A DNA stretch of 64,000 bases from JAAEUB01 sp964550345 (GTDB lineage Bacteria > Pseudomonadota > Alphaproteobacteria > Rhodobacterales > Rhodobacteraceae), in contig CAZJYZ010000006.1 of NCBI GenBank assembly GCA_964550345.1, forward strand, positions 1 to 64,000, in the 5' to 3' direction. A program made the position numbers and the translations under genes. How positions within the stretch are numbered: the first letter of the stretch is position 1; each line of letters opens with the position of its first letter. Positions 25,242 to 34,465 of this stretch are shown here, in pieces. Below the pieces are notes generated by a model that did not search any database, was not told the origin of the DNA, and saw only the letters and a program-made list of their open reading frames with translations.

Positions 25242-26615
25242 ATGACAGATTGGGCAAAAAACAGCTGGCGCACAAAGCCACGAGTACAAATGCCGGATTA
25301 TACCGACGCTGCTGCATTGGCTGAGGTTGAGGCGAAACTGGGGAAATACCCGCCGCTGGTCTTTGCCGGTGAAGCGCGGCGTCTGAAGGCAGCCCTTGGC
25401 CGGGCCGCCGTGGGCGATGCGTTTTTACTGCAAGGGGGCGATTGCGCCGAAAGTTTTGCGGATTTCACCGCCGACGGTATTCGCGACACGTTCAAGGTCA
25501 TGCTGCAAATGGCGATGGTGCTGACATACGGCGCCAAAGTGCCGGTGATCAAGGTTGGCCGTATGGCTGGTCAATTCGCCAAGCCGCGTTCGGCCCCGAC
25601 CGAGGTTGTGGATGGGCAGGAATTGCCCAGCTACCGTGGCGATATCATCAACGAGCTGGATTTCAACGCCAAAGCCCGCATTCCCGACCCGCAGAAGATG
25701 TTGCAGGCCTACACACAATCAGCAGCAACGCTGAACCTGTTGCGTGCCTTTTCGACCGGCGGCTATGCTGATGTGCATCAGGTTCATGCCTGGACCCTGG
25801 ATTTCACTGCCCGCGACGAGGCCGAGCGCTACCGCCATGTGGCCGAGCGTATTTCCGATACGCTGGATTTCATGCGCGCTGCCGGTGTCAGCTCGGAGCG
25901 AGCCCATTCGCTGCAAACGGTTGATTTCTATACCAGCCACGAAGCGTTACTCTTGGAATACGAAGAGGCCCTGACACGGGTCGACAGCACTACAGGCGAC
26001 TGGGTGGCCGGTTCCGGTCACATGATATGGATTGGCGATCGTACCCGCCAGCCGGACGGGGCGCATGTGGAATTTGCCTCAGGCGTGCTCAATCCAATCG
26101 GCCTGAAATGTGGGCCGACAACCACGGCCGAAGACCTCAAAGTATTGATGGCCAAGCTGAACCCGGAAAACGAAGCCGGGCGGTTGACCCTGATCGCGCG
26201 GTTTGGTGCTGGCACGGTTGGCGATCACCTGCCGCGGCTGATCAAGGCGGTCAAGGAAGAGGGGGCCAATGTGGTCTGGTCCTGTGACGCTATGCATGGC
26301 AACACAATCAAGTCCTCTTCGGGTTATAAAACCCGGCCCTTTGAATCTGTACTGCGCGAAGTGCAGGAGTTCTTTGCGGTGCATAAAGCCGAGGGCACCG
26401 TGCCCGGTGGCGTGCATTTTGAAATGACCGGTTCGGACGTGACTGAATGTACCGGTGGTGTACGGGCGGTGTTGGACGAAAACCTGTCGGACCGTTATCA
26501 CACTGCCTGCGACCCTCGCCTCAATGCCAGCCAGGCGCTGGAACTGGCATTTTTGGTGGCCGAGGAATTGTCCGGGAATCGCGGCGACCAGGCTGGAACT
26601 TTAATGGCCGGTTGA
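25242..26615 (+). CDS. Class II 3-deoxy-7-phosphoheptulonate (DAHP) synthase
   Basis: A 457-residue enzyme joining phosphoenolpyruvate and erythrose 4-phosphate, the first step of the shikimate pathway. It is the plant-like class II form: LLQGGDCAESF near 68-78, the KCGPTTTAEDL segment, and VVWSCDAMHGNT for metal and PEP binding. The ATG at 25242 has GGAG at 8 nt; an ATG at 25236 is too close to that site. aroK-aroB lie about 16 kb further in the window. A strong terminator follows. Confidence 0.93.
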   Translation: MTDWAKNSWRTKPRVQMPDYTDAAALAEVEAKLGKYPPLVFAGEARRLKAALGRAAVGDAFLLQGGDCAESFADFTADGIRDTFKVMLQMAMVLTYGAKVPVIKVGRMAGQFAKPRSAPTEVVDGQELPSYRGDIINELDFNAKARIPDPQKMLQAYTQSAATLNLLRAFSTGGYADVHQVHAWTLDFTARDEAERYRHVAERISDTLDFMRAAGVSSERAHSLQTVDFYTSHEALLLEYEEALTRVDSTTGDWVAGSGHMIWIGDRTRQPDGAHVEFASGVLNPIGLKCGPTTTAEDLKVLMAKLNPENEAGRLTLIARFGAGTVGDHLPRLIKAVKEEGANVVWSCDAMHGNTIKSSSGYKTRPFESVLREVQEFFAVHKAEGTVPGGVHFEMTGSDVTECTGGVRAVLDENLSDRYHTACDPRLNASQALELAFLVAEELSGNRGDQAGTLMAG

Positions 26616-26636
26616 CCCACATTTGATTAAAAAATG

Positions 26637-26668
26637 AACCCATCCGGTTTCCGGGTGGGTTTTTTTTA
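26637..26668 (+). terminator. Rho-independent terminator of DAHP synthase
   Basis: A stem of about 11 bp starting AACCCATCCGG (26637-26647) pairs, with one G-T, with CCGGGTGGGTT (26651-26661) around a TTT loop and runs into eight T. Confidence 0.85.
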
Positions 26669-26865
26669 TGATGTATCCCCGGGGTTGAATTCCGTGGCTA
26701 CACGGCCTCAAAAATCATTGTCGCTGACAAGGCGTAGATGGGTTTTTGAGGGTTTCGCATCCTCAACGGCTTTTTCTGCCACAGGCAGCGGGCGAAATCC
26801 TGTTTTATGTTCTGCAAAACCGGGAATTTCGCGTGGATCACGTTTTTTGGGTTTGGCCGGAGAGT

Positions 26866-27429
26866 CTATTGAGGTTCCCGCATCGGAAAAAAAGCGTTGA
26901 TATCGACCTTGCGGCTATTGAAACGGCGCGGCGGGCGACCAATCCGACCAACAGATTGCAACGCACCCAATATACGTGTCGGCGCGCCATGTTCGTCCTT
27001 GAGCGGGGCCATATACATCTTTGCTTCAAGCCGGGGTCGGATCATGCCGGTGTCTCCTGCAAGGTCAAGGCGGATCGAGGCGGGTTGTGTGAAGGCCGCC
27101 TCAAGCGCCTTTTTTATTTCAACCCGTGCCTCAGGCAGGAACAGTGCGGTTATGGGCATGCCGCGAACCTCCATCCCCATCAGATCATTGATATGGGACC
27201 CTGCCAAACGGATGCGTGCCAGACCTGGCGCGATTTTTTCCAGGATAAAAGCGTATTCCAGCGCATCAGTCATGCCACGCGGGTCAATTTCTGAGCGGGA
27301 GGGCATCGGGCGACCGTTTCGTAGACCCTCCCAATACGCTTCGACAAGGGAGATAGCCGGAAACCGGGCCTTCGTCCGGATTGGCAGAATTGAAATCACG
27401 TTTGAGCCGCGCAGATATTCGATTTTCAC
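26866..27429 (-). CDS. PAS-domain protein (PAS_5/DUF1457-like)
   Basis: A 187-residue single-domain protein. The conserved pattern YWEGLRNGRPMPSRSEIDPRGM at about 33-54, then FILEKIAPGLARIRLAGSHINDLMGMEVRGMP, is the alphaproteobacterial PAS_5 family. It has no attached kinase, cyclase or HTH domain, so it probably senses or scaffolds for another protein. A CtrA-like box lies 44-59 bp upstream of its ATG (27473-27488). Divergent from yicC. Confidence 0.8.
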   Translation of the reverse strand: MKIEYLRGSNVISILPIRTKARFPAISLVEAYWEGLRNGRPMPSRSEIDPRGMTDALEYAFILEKIAPGLARIRLAGSHINDLMGMEVRGMPITALFLPEARVEIKKALEAAFTQPASIRLDLAGDTGMIRPRLEAKMYMAPLKDEHGAPTRILGALQSVGRIGRPPRRFNSRKVDINAFFPMREPQ

Positions 27430-27472
27430 CTTGCCACCTCTGGTGCCGGTGCCTTGGGATATTGTCCCGCCG

Positions 27473-27488
27473 CTAACCGTCTGTTAAC
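27473..27488. promoter_or_regulatory. Candidate CtrA-binding site between the PAS gene and yicC
   Basis: CTAA (27473-27476) - 7 bp - TTAAC (27484-27488) differs by one base from the CtrA consensus TTAA-N7-TTAA(C). It is about 50 bp upstream of the PAS-protein ATG. A second half-site (GTTAAC) lies at 27564-27569 close to the yicC start. Inferred by pattern. Confidence 0.45.
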
Positions 27489-27574
27489 CCCTAGATCAGT
27501 ATTCGTTACCAATGTCTTAATATGGCATTTTTGTCTGGCATTTGGTGTGAAATCTAAACAATTGGTTAACTGAC

Positions 27575-28465
27575 ATGACCCACTCGATGACCGGATATGC
27601 CTCTCTCAAAGGCCAATATGAGACCTATAGCTGGGTCTGGGATCTGCGCAGCGTCAACGCGCGCGGTTTGGATATTCGCCTGCGGGTGCCGGACTGGATC
27701 GGTGGGCTGGAGCCTGCCTTGCGCAAGGCTATCGGTGCCGGAGTTGGGCGCGGATCCGTGAACCTCGCGTTGAAGCTGACGCGCGAAAGCGAGGTTGGCA
27801 CGCAGGGCCTGAACCCAGCCGGTTTGGAGCGTGCTTTGGCGCTCTTGGCTGAGATCAGCCATCAGGCGGACAGCCACGGGGTTTCCCTTGGAACCCCTAG
27901 TTCTGTTGATGTTGCGGCGATGCGCGGGGTGGTGGAAAATATCACCACTGATGAAGACAGCGCGCCACTTCTGGCTGCCCTGATGGCACAGGTGCCGGCG
28001 TTACTGGAGGCGTTCAACAAAGCGCGTGCGGGCGAAGGTGCCGCGCTTGAGGCTGTCTTGCAGTCTCAGTTGGATCAGGTGACTGATCTGGTAGGCGCAG
28101 CGCAAAAGGCCGCGGCGGCGCGGGCAGGGGCACAGGCGCAAAACTTGCGCGATAATCTGGCGCGGGTGATGGAAAATACCGACGGGGCCGACCCGGACCG
28201 TGTGGCGCAGGAGCTGGCGTTGATCGCCGTGAAATCTGACATTCGTGAAGAAATAGACCGTCTTGAAGCACATGTGGCGGCGGCGCATGACCTTTTGGCG
28301 GGCGATGGTCCGCGCGGGCGCAAGCTGGATTTCCTGATGCAGGAATTTAATCGCGAGGCCAATACGTTATGCTCAAAATCGCAATTTGCTGAACTGACAC
28401 GTATTGGCCTTGACCTCAAACATGTCATCGACCAGATGCGTGAACAGGTGCAGAATGTGGAGTGA
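27575..28465 (+). CDS. YicC/YloC-family endoribonuclease
   Basis: A 296-residue protein of the YicC family, for which endoribonuclease activity on RNA (including small RNA turnover) has been reported in E. coli. The N-terminus MTHSMTGYASLKGQY and the C-terminal signature LDFLMQEFNREANTLCSKS are both intact. It is followed after 3 bp by gmk, an arrangement widespread in bacteria. Cytosolic. Confidence 0.92.
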   Translation: MTHSMTGYASLKGQYETYSWVWDLRSVNARGLDIRLRVPDWIGGLEPALRKAIGAGVGRGSVNLALKLTRESEVGTQGLNPAGLERALALLAEISHQADSHGVSLGTPSSVDVAAMRGVVENITTDEDSAPLLAALMAQVPALLEAFNKARAGEGAALEAVLQSQLDQVTDLVGAAQKAAAARAGAQAQNLRDNLARVMENTDGADPDRVAQELALIAVKSDIREEIDRLEAHVAAAHDLLAGDGPRGRKLDFLMQEFNREANTLCSKSQFAELTRIGLDLKHVIDQMREQVQNVE

Positions 28466-28468
28466 AAC

Positions 28469-29110
28469 ATGAGCAAACGGCGTGGTCTTCTGATCATCCT
28501 CTCGTCCCCTTCGGGGGCGGGGAAATCGACGCTGGCGCGACGCTTGCGCGCGTGGGACGCGGATATCGTTTTTTCGGTTTCCACAACAACCCGGCCACCA
28601 CGCCCCGGTGAGGTTGACGGCAAAGATTACCACTTTACTGACAATGCCGGTTTTGAGGCGCAGGTAGATGCCGGTGAAATGTTGGAACATGCCCAGGTAT
28701 TCGGCAATTTCTACGGCTCCCCCCTCGGCCCGGTTCAGGCGGCGATTGATGCGGGGCAGGACGTGTTGTTTGATATCGACTGGCAGGGCGCGCAACAGAT
28801 CCGCAACTCGGTTCTAGCGCGCCATACCCTGTCGATCTTCCTGCTGCCGCCCTCGATCTCGGAACTACACAGACGGTTGGTGGAACGTGGTCAGGACGAC
28901 GCCGAAGTAATTGCCGGACGGATGCAAAAAAGTTGGGACGAAATCAGCCATTGGGACGCCTATGATTTTGTCCTGATCAACGATGATCTGGAAGCAACGG
29001 ACAAACGGTTGAAAGAGATCGTCAGCGCCTCGCGCCTGCGACGGACACAACAGCCAGACCTGACAGAGCATGTGCGCGGGCTGCAGGCGGAATATGAGGA
29101 ACTGACATGA
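28469..29110 (+). CDS. gmk: Guanylate kinase
   Basis: A 213-residue enzyme phosphorylating GMP to GDP with ATP. The P-loop SPSGAGKST is near residues 11-19, and the GMP-binding segment with STTTRPPRPGEVDGKDYHF near 36-55 is complete, as is LFDIDWQGAQQIR. Normal length. It lies 3 bp after yicC and overlaps the gamma carbonic anhydrase gene by 4 bp. Confidence 0.96.
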   Translation: MSKRRGLLIILSSPSGAGKSTLARRLRAWDADIVFSVSTTTRPPRPGEVDGKDYHFTDNAGFEAQVDAGEMLEHAQVFGNFYGSPLGPVQAAIDAGQDVLFDIDWQGAQQIRNSVLARHTLSIFLLPPSISELHRRLVERGQDDAEVIAGRMQKSWDEISHWDAYDFVLINDDLEATDKRLKEIVSASRLRRTQQPDLTEHVRGLQAEYEELT

Positions 29111-29631
29111 GTATTTATGCGTTAGGCGGGCTTGCCCCCGATATTGCCGAAGACGCTTGGGTTGCTCCCGGTGCACATGTCATTGGCGAAGTGGTACTGG
29201 GCGCGCGCGCGTCCATCTGGTTTGGGTCGGTCCTCAGGGGCGACGGCGAGCCGATCATCGTGGGCGCTGGCACGAATATTCAGGAAAACTGCGTTTTGCA
29301 TACGGATATGGGTTTCCCCCTGACCGTTGCAGAGGGCTGCACCATTGGTCACAAAGCCATCCTGCATGGCTGCACCATTGGCGAAAACAGCCTTGTTGGC
29401 ATGGGGGCAACGGTGCTGAACGGGGCGGTGATTGGCAAAAATTGCCTGATCGGTGCCGGGGCGCTGGTGACCGAAGGCAAGGTCATTCCTGACGGGTCTC
29501 TGGTGATGGGGGCGCCGGGCAAGGTTGTGCGCGAGCTTGACGAAAAAGCCTTTGCCGGGCTGAGGGAAAGCGCGCGCCACTACGCCGAAAACGCTGCCCG
29601 TTTCAGGGACGACCTGAAAGAGATTGGGTAG
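29107..29631 (+). CDS. Gamma-carbonic anhydrase family protein
   Basis: A 174-residue left-handed beta-helix protein. The three zinc ligands of the gamma class are present as His65 (NCVLHTD), His82 (GHKAIL) and His87 (LHGCTIG), the typical spacing. Family members either hydrate CO2 or have unknown hydrolytic or ferripyochelin-binding-like roles. The ATG overlaps gmk by 4 bp, so it belongs to the yicC-gmk operon. Confidence 0.88.
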   Translation: MSIYALGGLAPDIAEDAWVAPGAHVIGEVVLGARASIWFGSVLRGDGEPIIVGAGTNIQENCVLHTDMGFPLTVAEGCTIGHKAILHGCTIGENSLVGMGATVLNGAVIGKNCLIGAGALVTEGKVIPDGSLVMGAPGKVVRELDEKAFAGLRESARHYAENAARFRDDLKEIG

Positions 29632-29666
29632 TCTTAGGATTTCCGGACCCGGCAAGGAGGTTTGAC

Positions 29667-30839
29667 ATGAATGATGACCCGGTAAAACGCCCGGCTTGGC
29701 CAAAAAGCGCCTCGCGCCCCGTGGTGACGCCGCTTTCTCCTTCGGTGGTATATGCCTCGCCCAGCCCGGACGTGCTGGATGCGCAATATGACGGCTCAAA
29801 CCCCGGCTATACCTATTCGCGTGAAGGGCACCCGAATGCGGAAGTGCTGGCGGCCAAGCTGGACGGGCTGGAAGGGGCCGAGGGAGGCTTTGTAACCGGT
29901 TCTGGCATGGCGGCGGTCACGGCCGCTTTGCTGGGGGTGCTGCGGCAGGGCGATCATATCATCGGTGGGGATCAGCTTTATGGACGCTCCCTGCGTTTAC
30001 TGACACAGGACCTGCCACGCTTTGGTATTGAAGCGACGCTTGCCGACCCTACAGATATCAGCGCCATGCGCGCTGCCATCCGGCCTGAAACCCGTGCCAT
30101 TCTGGTCGAGGTCGTTTCAAACCCCACCCTGCGCGTGGCGGATATGGAAGGTATCACCGCCTTAGCGCGGGAACATGGCCTGATCCTAATCGTCGATAAT
30201 ACCTTCACCACCCCGCGCGCCTATAAGGCGTTGGAACTTGGCGCGGATGTCGTGGTGCACTCGGTGACCAAGCTGCTGGCGGGGCATGCAGATGTCATGT
30301 TGGGCTATGTGGCGGCGCGTGACCCGGCGCTTAATCAGGCTATGCTGGACGTGGCGGTTACCATGGGTTTCACTGCCAGCCCGTTTGATTGCTGGCTAGG
30401 GGAACGTGGCTTGATGTCGTTCAACCTGCGCTTTGACAAGGCACAGGAAAACGCGGCCCTTCTGGCCGATCATCTGGCCGGGCTTGATGGGGTGGCGCGC
30501 GTGCTTTACCCGATGCGGCCCGATCATCCCGATCATAACCGGGCGGCGCATCTTTTGGGCGGCAAGGGTGGCAACATGGTCAGCTTTGAGCTGTCCGGTG
30601 GCCGTAAAGCCGCCAATGCCATGATTGAGGCCGCCCCGGATCTGGCCTTTGCACCGACACTGGGTGATATCAACACCACGATCAGCCATCCTGAAACCTC
30701 GTCCCACCGTGGCCTGAGCCCGGAAGGGCGGGCCGATTTGGGGATCAGCAGCGGGTTTTTCCGGGTGTCGGTTGGGTGCGAGGAGATTGAACCGTTAAAA
30801 GAAGTGTTCACGAAGGCAATCAAAGCTTCGAATGCTTAG
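29667..30839 (+). CDS. Cys/Met-metabolism PLP-dependent enzyme (cystathionine gamma-synthase / beta-lyase family)
   Basis: A 390-residue fold-type I PLP enzyme. The Schiff-base lysine is Lys202 in HSVTKLLAGHADVMLG, and YTYSREGHPNAEVL (about 48-61) binds the cofactor phosphate from the neighbouring subunit. TSSHRGLSPEGRADLGISSGFFRVSVGCE near the C-terminus is standard for the family. Assignment among gamma-synthase, beta-lyase and methionine gamma-lyase is not possible by eye. GGAGG precedes the ATG; 35 bp follow the carbonic anhydrase gene. Confidence 0.87.
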   Translation: MNDDPVKRPAWPKSASRPVVTPLSPSVVYASPSPDVLDAQYDGSNPGYTYSREGHPNAEVLAAKLDGLEGAEGGFVTGSGMAAVTAALLGVLRQGDHIIGGDQLYGRSLRLLTQDLPRFGIEATLADPTDISAMRAAIRPETRAILVEVVSNPTLRVADMEGITALAREHGLILIVDNTFTTPRAYKALELGADVVVHSVTKLLAGHADVMLGYVAARDPALNQAMLDVAVTMGFTASPFDCWLGERGLMSFNLRFDKAQENAALLADHLAGLDGVARVLYPMRPDHPDHNRAAHLLGGKGGNMVSFELSGGRKAANAMIEAAPDLAFAPTLGDINTTISHPETSSHRGLSPEGRADLGISSGFFRVSVGCEEIEPLKEVFTKAIKASNA

Positions 30840-31014
30840 AGGTTGTTTCTTTAAGGGCACCGTCAAATTTCGACCCGCTACACTGGTTCAGGCATTAGTG
30901 AAGGGCATCGAAAATGTCAGTTTTGAGTCCGATCCCTTCGTTGCTTGATCATACTGCGTCTATCGCGACGAGGCGGCATGCCGGCGTTCGGCGCGTTCGG
31001 CGTCAACGTCCCTC

Positions 31015-31677
31015 TTACTCGGTAAGCGGCACGACCTCTAAGCGGTGCATGGAGTAGCCGCGGCGAATTTCGGCGGTGCCCTCGTCAGTATGCATTATTC
31101 CGATCATCACGACGTGAAGGTCGTTGTCGCTGGTAGGCATGAAGTAAAGCGTGACATCCATATATCCGTCTGGCGCAGACCATTGTCCCTGCCCCTTCAG
31201 TAAAGGCAGGTCAGTCAGGTCGCAGCCGCTTTCAAGCCTGATTTTGTCAGGATTGACGACCGGACCAGAACCGTCAACCGGACCGAACGGGTTGCGAATG
31301 GGGGTGGTGTTGAGCAGCCAGTCCTGTTCTTCCGGGATCAGGGCTGAGAGTTCGATCTCCGCGTCGCCGGACGCGTTGCGGGCGAAGTAGCGGTTGTTCC
31401 TTTCGGATATGGTGATGACTTCCGGCGGGACTTGGGGGATCCTGAAGGTCATCTTTCCGGGAATCGTTATGATCCCGGCCTGATCATAGTTCATCCAGTC
31501 TCCGGTAATGCTATCGTCAAGGAAGTCGGTAATATTCAGGTCTGGGGTGATCCCTTGCATCGCAAGCCATTTGCAGTTTGGCGCTTTGTGCCCGGAAGGG
31601 TCGCTACTGCCTTGTGTCTGGGCAAACAACGTTACCGGGAGGAGCGACAGTCCAAGGGCAAGTGCACTGAATTTCAT
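31015..31677 (-). CDS. Exported protein of unknown function
   Basis: A 220-residue protein not recognised. A short signal peptide (KFSALALGLSLLPVTLFAQ) is followed by a beta-rich domain with a lone Cys pair (PNCKWL, SGCDLTD) that could form a disulfide. The second of two adjacent ATGs (31677) is used because GGAG lies at workable spacing only for it. It is isolated between a convergent PLP enzyme and the peroxiredoxin; a structural or stress-related periplasmic role is possible, but nothing in the sequence decides it. Confidence 0.6.
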   Translation of the reverse strand: MKFSALALGLSLLPVTLFAQTQGSSDPSGHKAPNCKWLAMQGITPDLNITDFLDDSITGDWMNYDQAGIITIPGKMTFRIPQVPPEVITISERNNRYFARNASGDAEIELSALIPEEQDWLLNTTPIRNPFGPVDGSGPVVNPDKIRLESGCDLTDLPLLKGQGQWSAPDGYMDVTLYFMPTSDNDLHVVMIGIMHTDEGTAEIRRGYSMHRLEVVPLTE

Positions 31678-31809
31678 CATCTCTCCAAATCCTCCGTTTG
31701 AATCATTCGATTTATCATAGCCTCCTTGGCAACCGACCGTCCATCCACCTGTTGGTGCGGTGTGCGATGGGTTCCACGTTCTTCACCAAAAAACAGTTTT
31801 GAAGCGTCA

Positions 31810-31853
31810 AAAAAGAAGAAGACCGCCCGCACCTGTTAAAGGGTGGGGCGGCC
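31810..31853 (-). terminator. Terminator of the peroxiredoxin gene
   Basis: On the minus strand GGCCGCCC...CACC pairs with GGTG...GGGCGGTC around a CTTTAACA loop, followed by TTCTTCTTTTTT. It lies 35-78 bp after the peroxiredoxin stop. Confidence 0.7.
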
Positions 31854-31887
31854 TCCCGCTCGCGCGTCCTGATCGCTCAGGAATTCT

Positions 31888-32418
31888 TTAGTTGGCTTTC
31901 AGCCATTCCAGTACTTTTTCCGGGGCGCTTTCACCATATGGATCGTCGTCGGCGTTGTCGCGGCGGCCGGGCTCTTCGAACCATGCCTCTACCACGCCGT
32001 CATTGATCACAGCGGCATAGCGCCACGAGCGCGGGCCGAAACCTTCCGGATGCTTATCAACCAGCATGCCCATCATGCGGGTGAAAATGCCCGAACCGTC
32101 CGGGATGACCTTGACGTTTTGCAGGCCCTGACCGATGGCCCATTTGTTCATCACGTAGCTGTCGTTGACCGACATGCAGTAAATTTCGTCAATGCCTGCT
32201 TTTTTGAATGCACCTGCATTGTTCTCATATCCGGGCAGTTGGTAGGTCGAGCATGTCGGGGTGAAAGCACCGGGAAGGGAAAACAGCACAACGCGTTTGC
32301 CTTTGAAATACTCATCCGTGGTCACATCCTGCCAACGGAAAGGGTTGTCACCGCCAATGCTCTCGTCACGAACACGGGTTTTAAAAGTAATATCGGGGAC
32401 ACGCACACCTGGTTGCAT
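31888..32418 (-). CDS. Peroxiredoxin, Prx5 (AhpC/TSA redoxin) type
   Basis: A 176-residue thiol peroxidase reducing H2O2 and organic peroxides. The peroxidatic Cys56 lies in PGAFTPTCS, the Prx5 signature; the only other Cys is in EIYCMSVND, so a glutaredoxin- or glutathione-dependent one-Cys mechanism is likely. AAGGAAA precedes the ATG. Cytosolic; no adjacent oxidative-stress regulator is visible. Confidence 0.92.
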   Translation of the reverse strand: MQPGVRVPDITFKTRVRDESIGGDNPFRWQDVTTDEYFKGKRVVLFSLPGAFTPTCSTYQLPGYENNAGAFKKAGIDEIYCMSVNDSYVMNKWAIGQGLQNVKVIPDGSGIFTRMMGMLVDKHPEGFGPRSWRYAAVINDGVVEAWFEEPGRRDNADDDPYGESAPEKVLEWLKAN

Positions 32419-32687
32419 TGAGGTTTCCTTTTGCTATTTTGTCGTTGTCTGTCGTTTCAGAATATCGGGAATCAACGCCCGGGTTGGATCACTCTTAGAA
32501 CCATTCTAAGTTAGGCGCAATGGTTAGTTTCCAACAAACCCCAGTTCATCCGCAGTTCAGGACATTTACGTTCAAATCTGTTTCCACATAAATTCGAGCC
32601 TCACGCACGGCACATAGCAGCTTTGCTGCTAATATCCGTGACAGAACGATGGTCTTGCCATATATCCGCAACAAAGGATTATGACAC

Positions 32688-33638
32688 ATGCGCGACCTGA
32701 AAGTCCCTGACCAACGCCACCCGGAAAAGGCTCACCGACCGGATCAGGCACAGCCAAAGAAACCCGACTGGATTCGCGTGCGCGCCCCGGGTGGGGCTGC
32801 TTACGCTGAAACCAACCGCACCATCCGCGAACACGGGCTGTCGACCGTCTGTCAGGAGGCTGGCTGCCCCAATGTGGGCGAATGCTGGTCGGCGGGGCAC
32901 GCCACGATGATGATCATGGGCGAGATCTGCACCCGCGGCTGCACCTTTTGCAACGTGGCCACCGGCAAGCCCGAGGCGCTGGATGCGTTCGAGCCGGGCA
33001 GGGTGGCTGATGCGGTCAAAAAGCTGGGGTTGAACCATGTGGTGATCACCTCAGTGGACCGTGATGACGTGGCCGATGGTGGGGCCGAGCATTTCGCCCA
33101 GACCATCCGTGCCATTAGACACCGCGCGCCCGAAACCACAATCGAAGTGCTGACACCGGACTTCCTGCGTTCAACCCCTGAAGCGCTGGAAGTGGTAGTT
33201 GCTGCGCGCCCGGATGTCTTTAACCACAATCTTGAAACTGTTCCCGGCCTTTATCCTCAAGTGCGCCCCGGCGCGCGCTATTTCCACAGCTTGCGCATTC
33301 TGCAAAAGGTGAAAGAGCTGGACCCCTCCATGTTCACCAAATCCGGCATCATGGTGGGGCTGGGCGAGGAACGTCAGGGCGTGATGCAGGTCATGGACGA
33401 CATGCGCGCCGCAGACATTGATTTTCTGACCATCGGGCAATACCTGCAGCCTACCCCGAAACACCACGCAGTGGCACGTTTCGTGACGCCAGAGGAATTC
33501 AAAGCCTATGAAAAAGCCGCTTACGGCAAAGGTTTTCACATGGTTTCGGCCACACCGCTGACCCGGTCGTCCTATCATGCAGGCGACGATTTTGAGCGTC
33601 TGCGCGCAGCCCGCAACGCGAAGCTTTCGGACGCTTAA
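32688..33638 (+). CDS. lipA: Lipoyl synthase
   Basis: A 316-residue radical-SAM enzyme inserting two sulfurs into octanoyl groups on lipoyl domains. Both clusters are intact: the auxiliary cluster ligands Cys55, Cys60 and Cys66 (CQEAGCPNVGEC) and the radical-SAM CTRGCTFC (Cys81, Cys85, Cys88). The C-terminal ARFVTPEEFKAYEKAAYGKGF and RSSYHAGDDF segments are also conserved. The stop overlaps that of the converging gene by 4 bp (33635-33638), with no terminator between. Confidence 0.95.
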   Translation: MRDLKVPDQRHPEKAHRPDQAQPKKPDWIRVRAPGGAAYAETNRTIREHGLSTVCQEAGCPNVGECWSAGHATMMIMGEICTRGCTFCNVATGKPEALDAFEPGRVADAVKKLGLNHVVITSVDRDDVADGGAEHFAQTIRAIRHRAPETTIEVLTPDFLRSTPEALEVVVAARPDVFNHNLETVPGLYPQVRPGARYFHSLRILQKVKELDPSMFTKSGIMVGLGEERQGVMQVMDDMRAADIDFLTIGQYLQPTPKHHAVARFVTPEEFKAYEKAAYGKGFHMVSATPLTRSSYHAGDDFERLRAARNAKLSDA

Positions 33639-34465
33639 GGCGGGCTTACTATTCCGGCGCTCAAAAGTTGGGAGCGGGTCGGGAACCACATGTCTTCGGG
33701 GCTGGTCTCAAATACACTGGCGACGAAGCTCTCATTGATCCCCTGTGCCAGAAATGCGGCGCGATCTTTTGCCTCTTCTTCTTCAGGGATGACGCTTTTG
33801 AGATATCCGTCGACACGGTACCCGTGAAAACCAAGGCGCGCCTCGGGGGACATCAGACGGTGTTCCCCGGCTATGAAAACTAAAGTACAGGCCGAAGCAC
33901 ATGTTTCGTGTACACGGGTATTCAACCTGTGTTCGGTTACCAGACGCGCTATCGCCCGTGCTGCAAAGATGCGCCCGCCGCCTGAATTCAGTTCCAGCAA
34001 TTTCAGCCCCGGGTTGTCCTCCAGCGCGGCTTCCAGCGCAGTAAACATGGCGAAGTCGATCGGACCTTCAAGAACGGCGTAAGTTGGTACCAGCCGCAGC
34101 CCGGTGTTTGCAGCCTCCTGCGGGGGCAGAAGATCAAGGTAATCGGCGGTTGTCCTGTCCAGCTGCGGAAAGATCATCAATGGCAAACACAGGGCAATGG
34201 TGCCGTAACCGGCCACTATATTAAAAAGATCCGGACGATCTGCCTGCGCATTGTTAAGGGCCCGTAAGGTGCCGGTGACCTGCCAGATAAAAACAATGGC
34301 ATCCAAAGTAAGCGATGGTAGCCCACCAAGAGTGAAAAGCAGCAGGCGTAAGCCGAGCAATGTCAGTAAAAGGGTCGGCCACAAAGCAACTTCGCCACGC
34401 CAATGCGCAAGTGGCAAGGCGAATGCCCTGTGCAGGAATGGGTTCATGGCCAGTGGCTTGATCAT
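33635..34465 (-). CDS. Membrane protein with a ClpP/SppA-like (COG3904-type) domain
   Basis: A 276-residue protein with two or three hydrophobic segments (about 30-65 and 84-102) followed by a periplasmic crotonase/ClpP-like domain: LLELNSGGGRIFAARAIA (157-173), then ETCASACTLVFIAG (187-200) with Ser191 in the place of a possible nucleophile, and RLGFHGYRVDG with a His. The pattern matches predicted periplasmic proteins of the COG3904 group; proteolysis is unproven. The ATG overlaps the diheme cytochrome stop by 4 bp, so it is translationally coupled to it. Confidence 0.7.
   Translation of the reverse strand: MIKPLAMNPFLHRAFALPLAHWRGEVALWPTLLLTLLGLRLLLFTLGGLPSLTLDAIVFIWQVTGTLRALNNAQADRPDLFNIVAGYGTIALCLPLMIFPQLDRTTADYLDLLPPQEAANTGLRLVPTYAVLEGPIDFAMFTALEAALEDNPGLKLLELNSGGGRIFAARAIARLVTEHRLNTRVHETCASACTLVFIAGEHRLMSPEARLGFHGYRVDGYLKSVIPEEEEAKDRAAFLAQGINESFVASVFETSPEDMWFPTRSQLLSAGIVSPP

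Noticed and set aside
30840..31014. Possible decayed insertion sequence or gene fragment
   Set aside because: Short open stretches are present but no transposase homology, terminal inverted repeats or target duplication could be seen.
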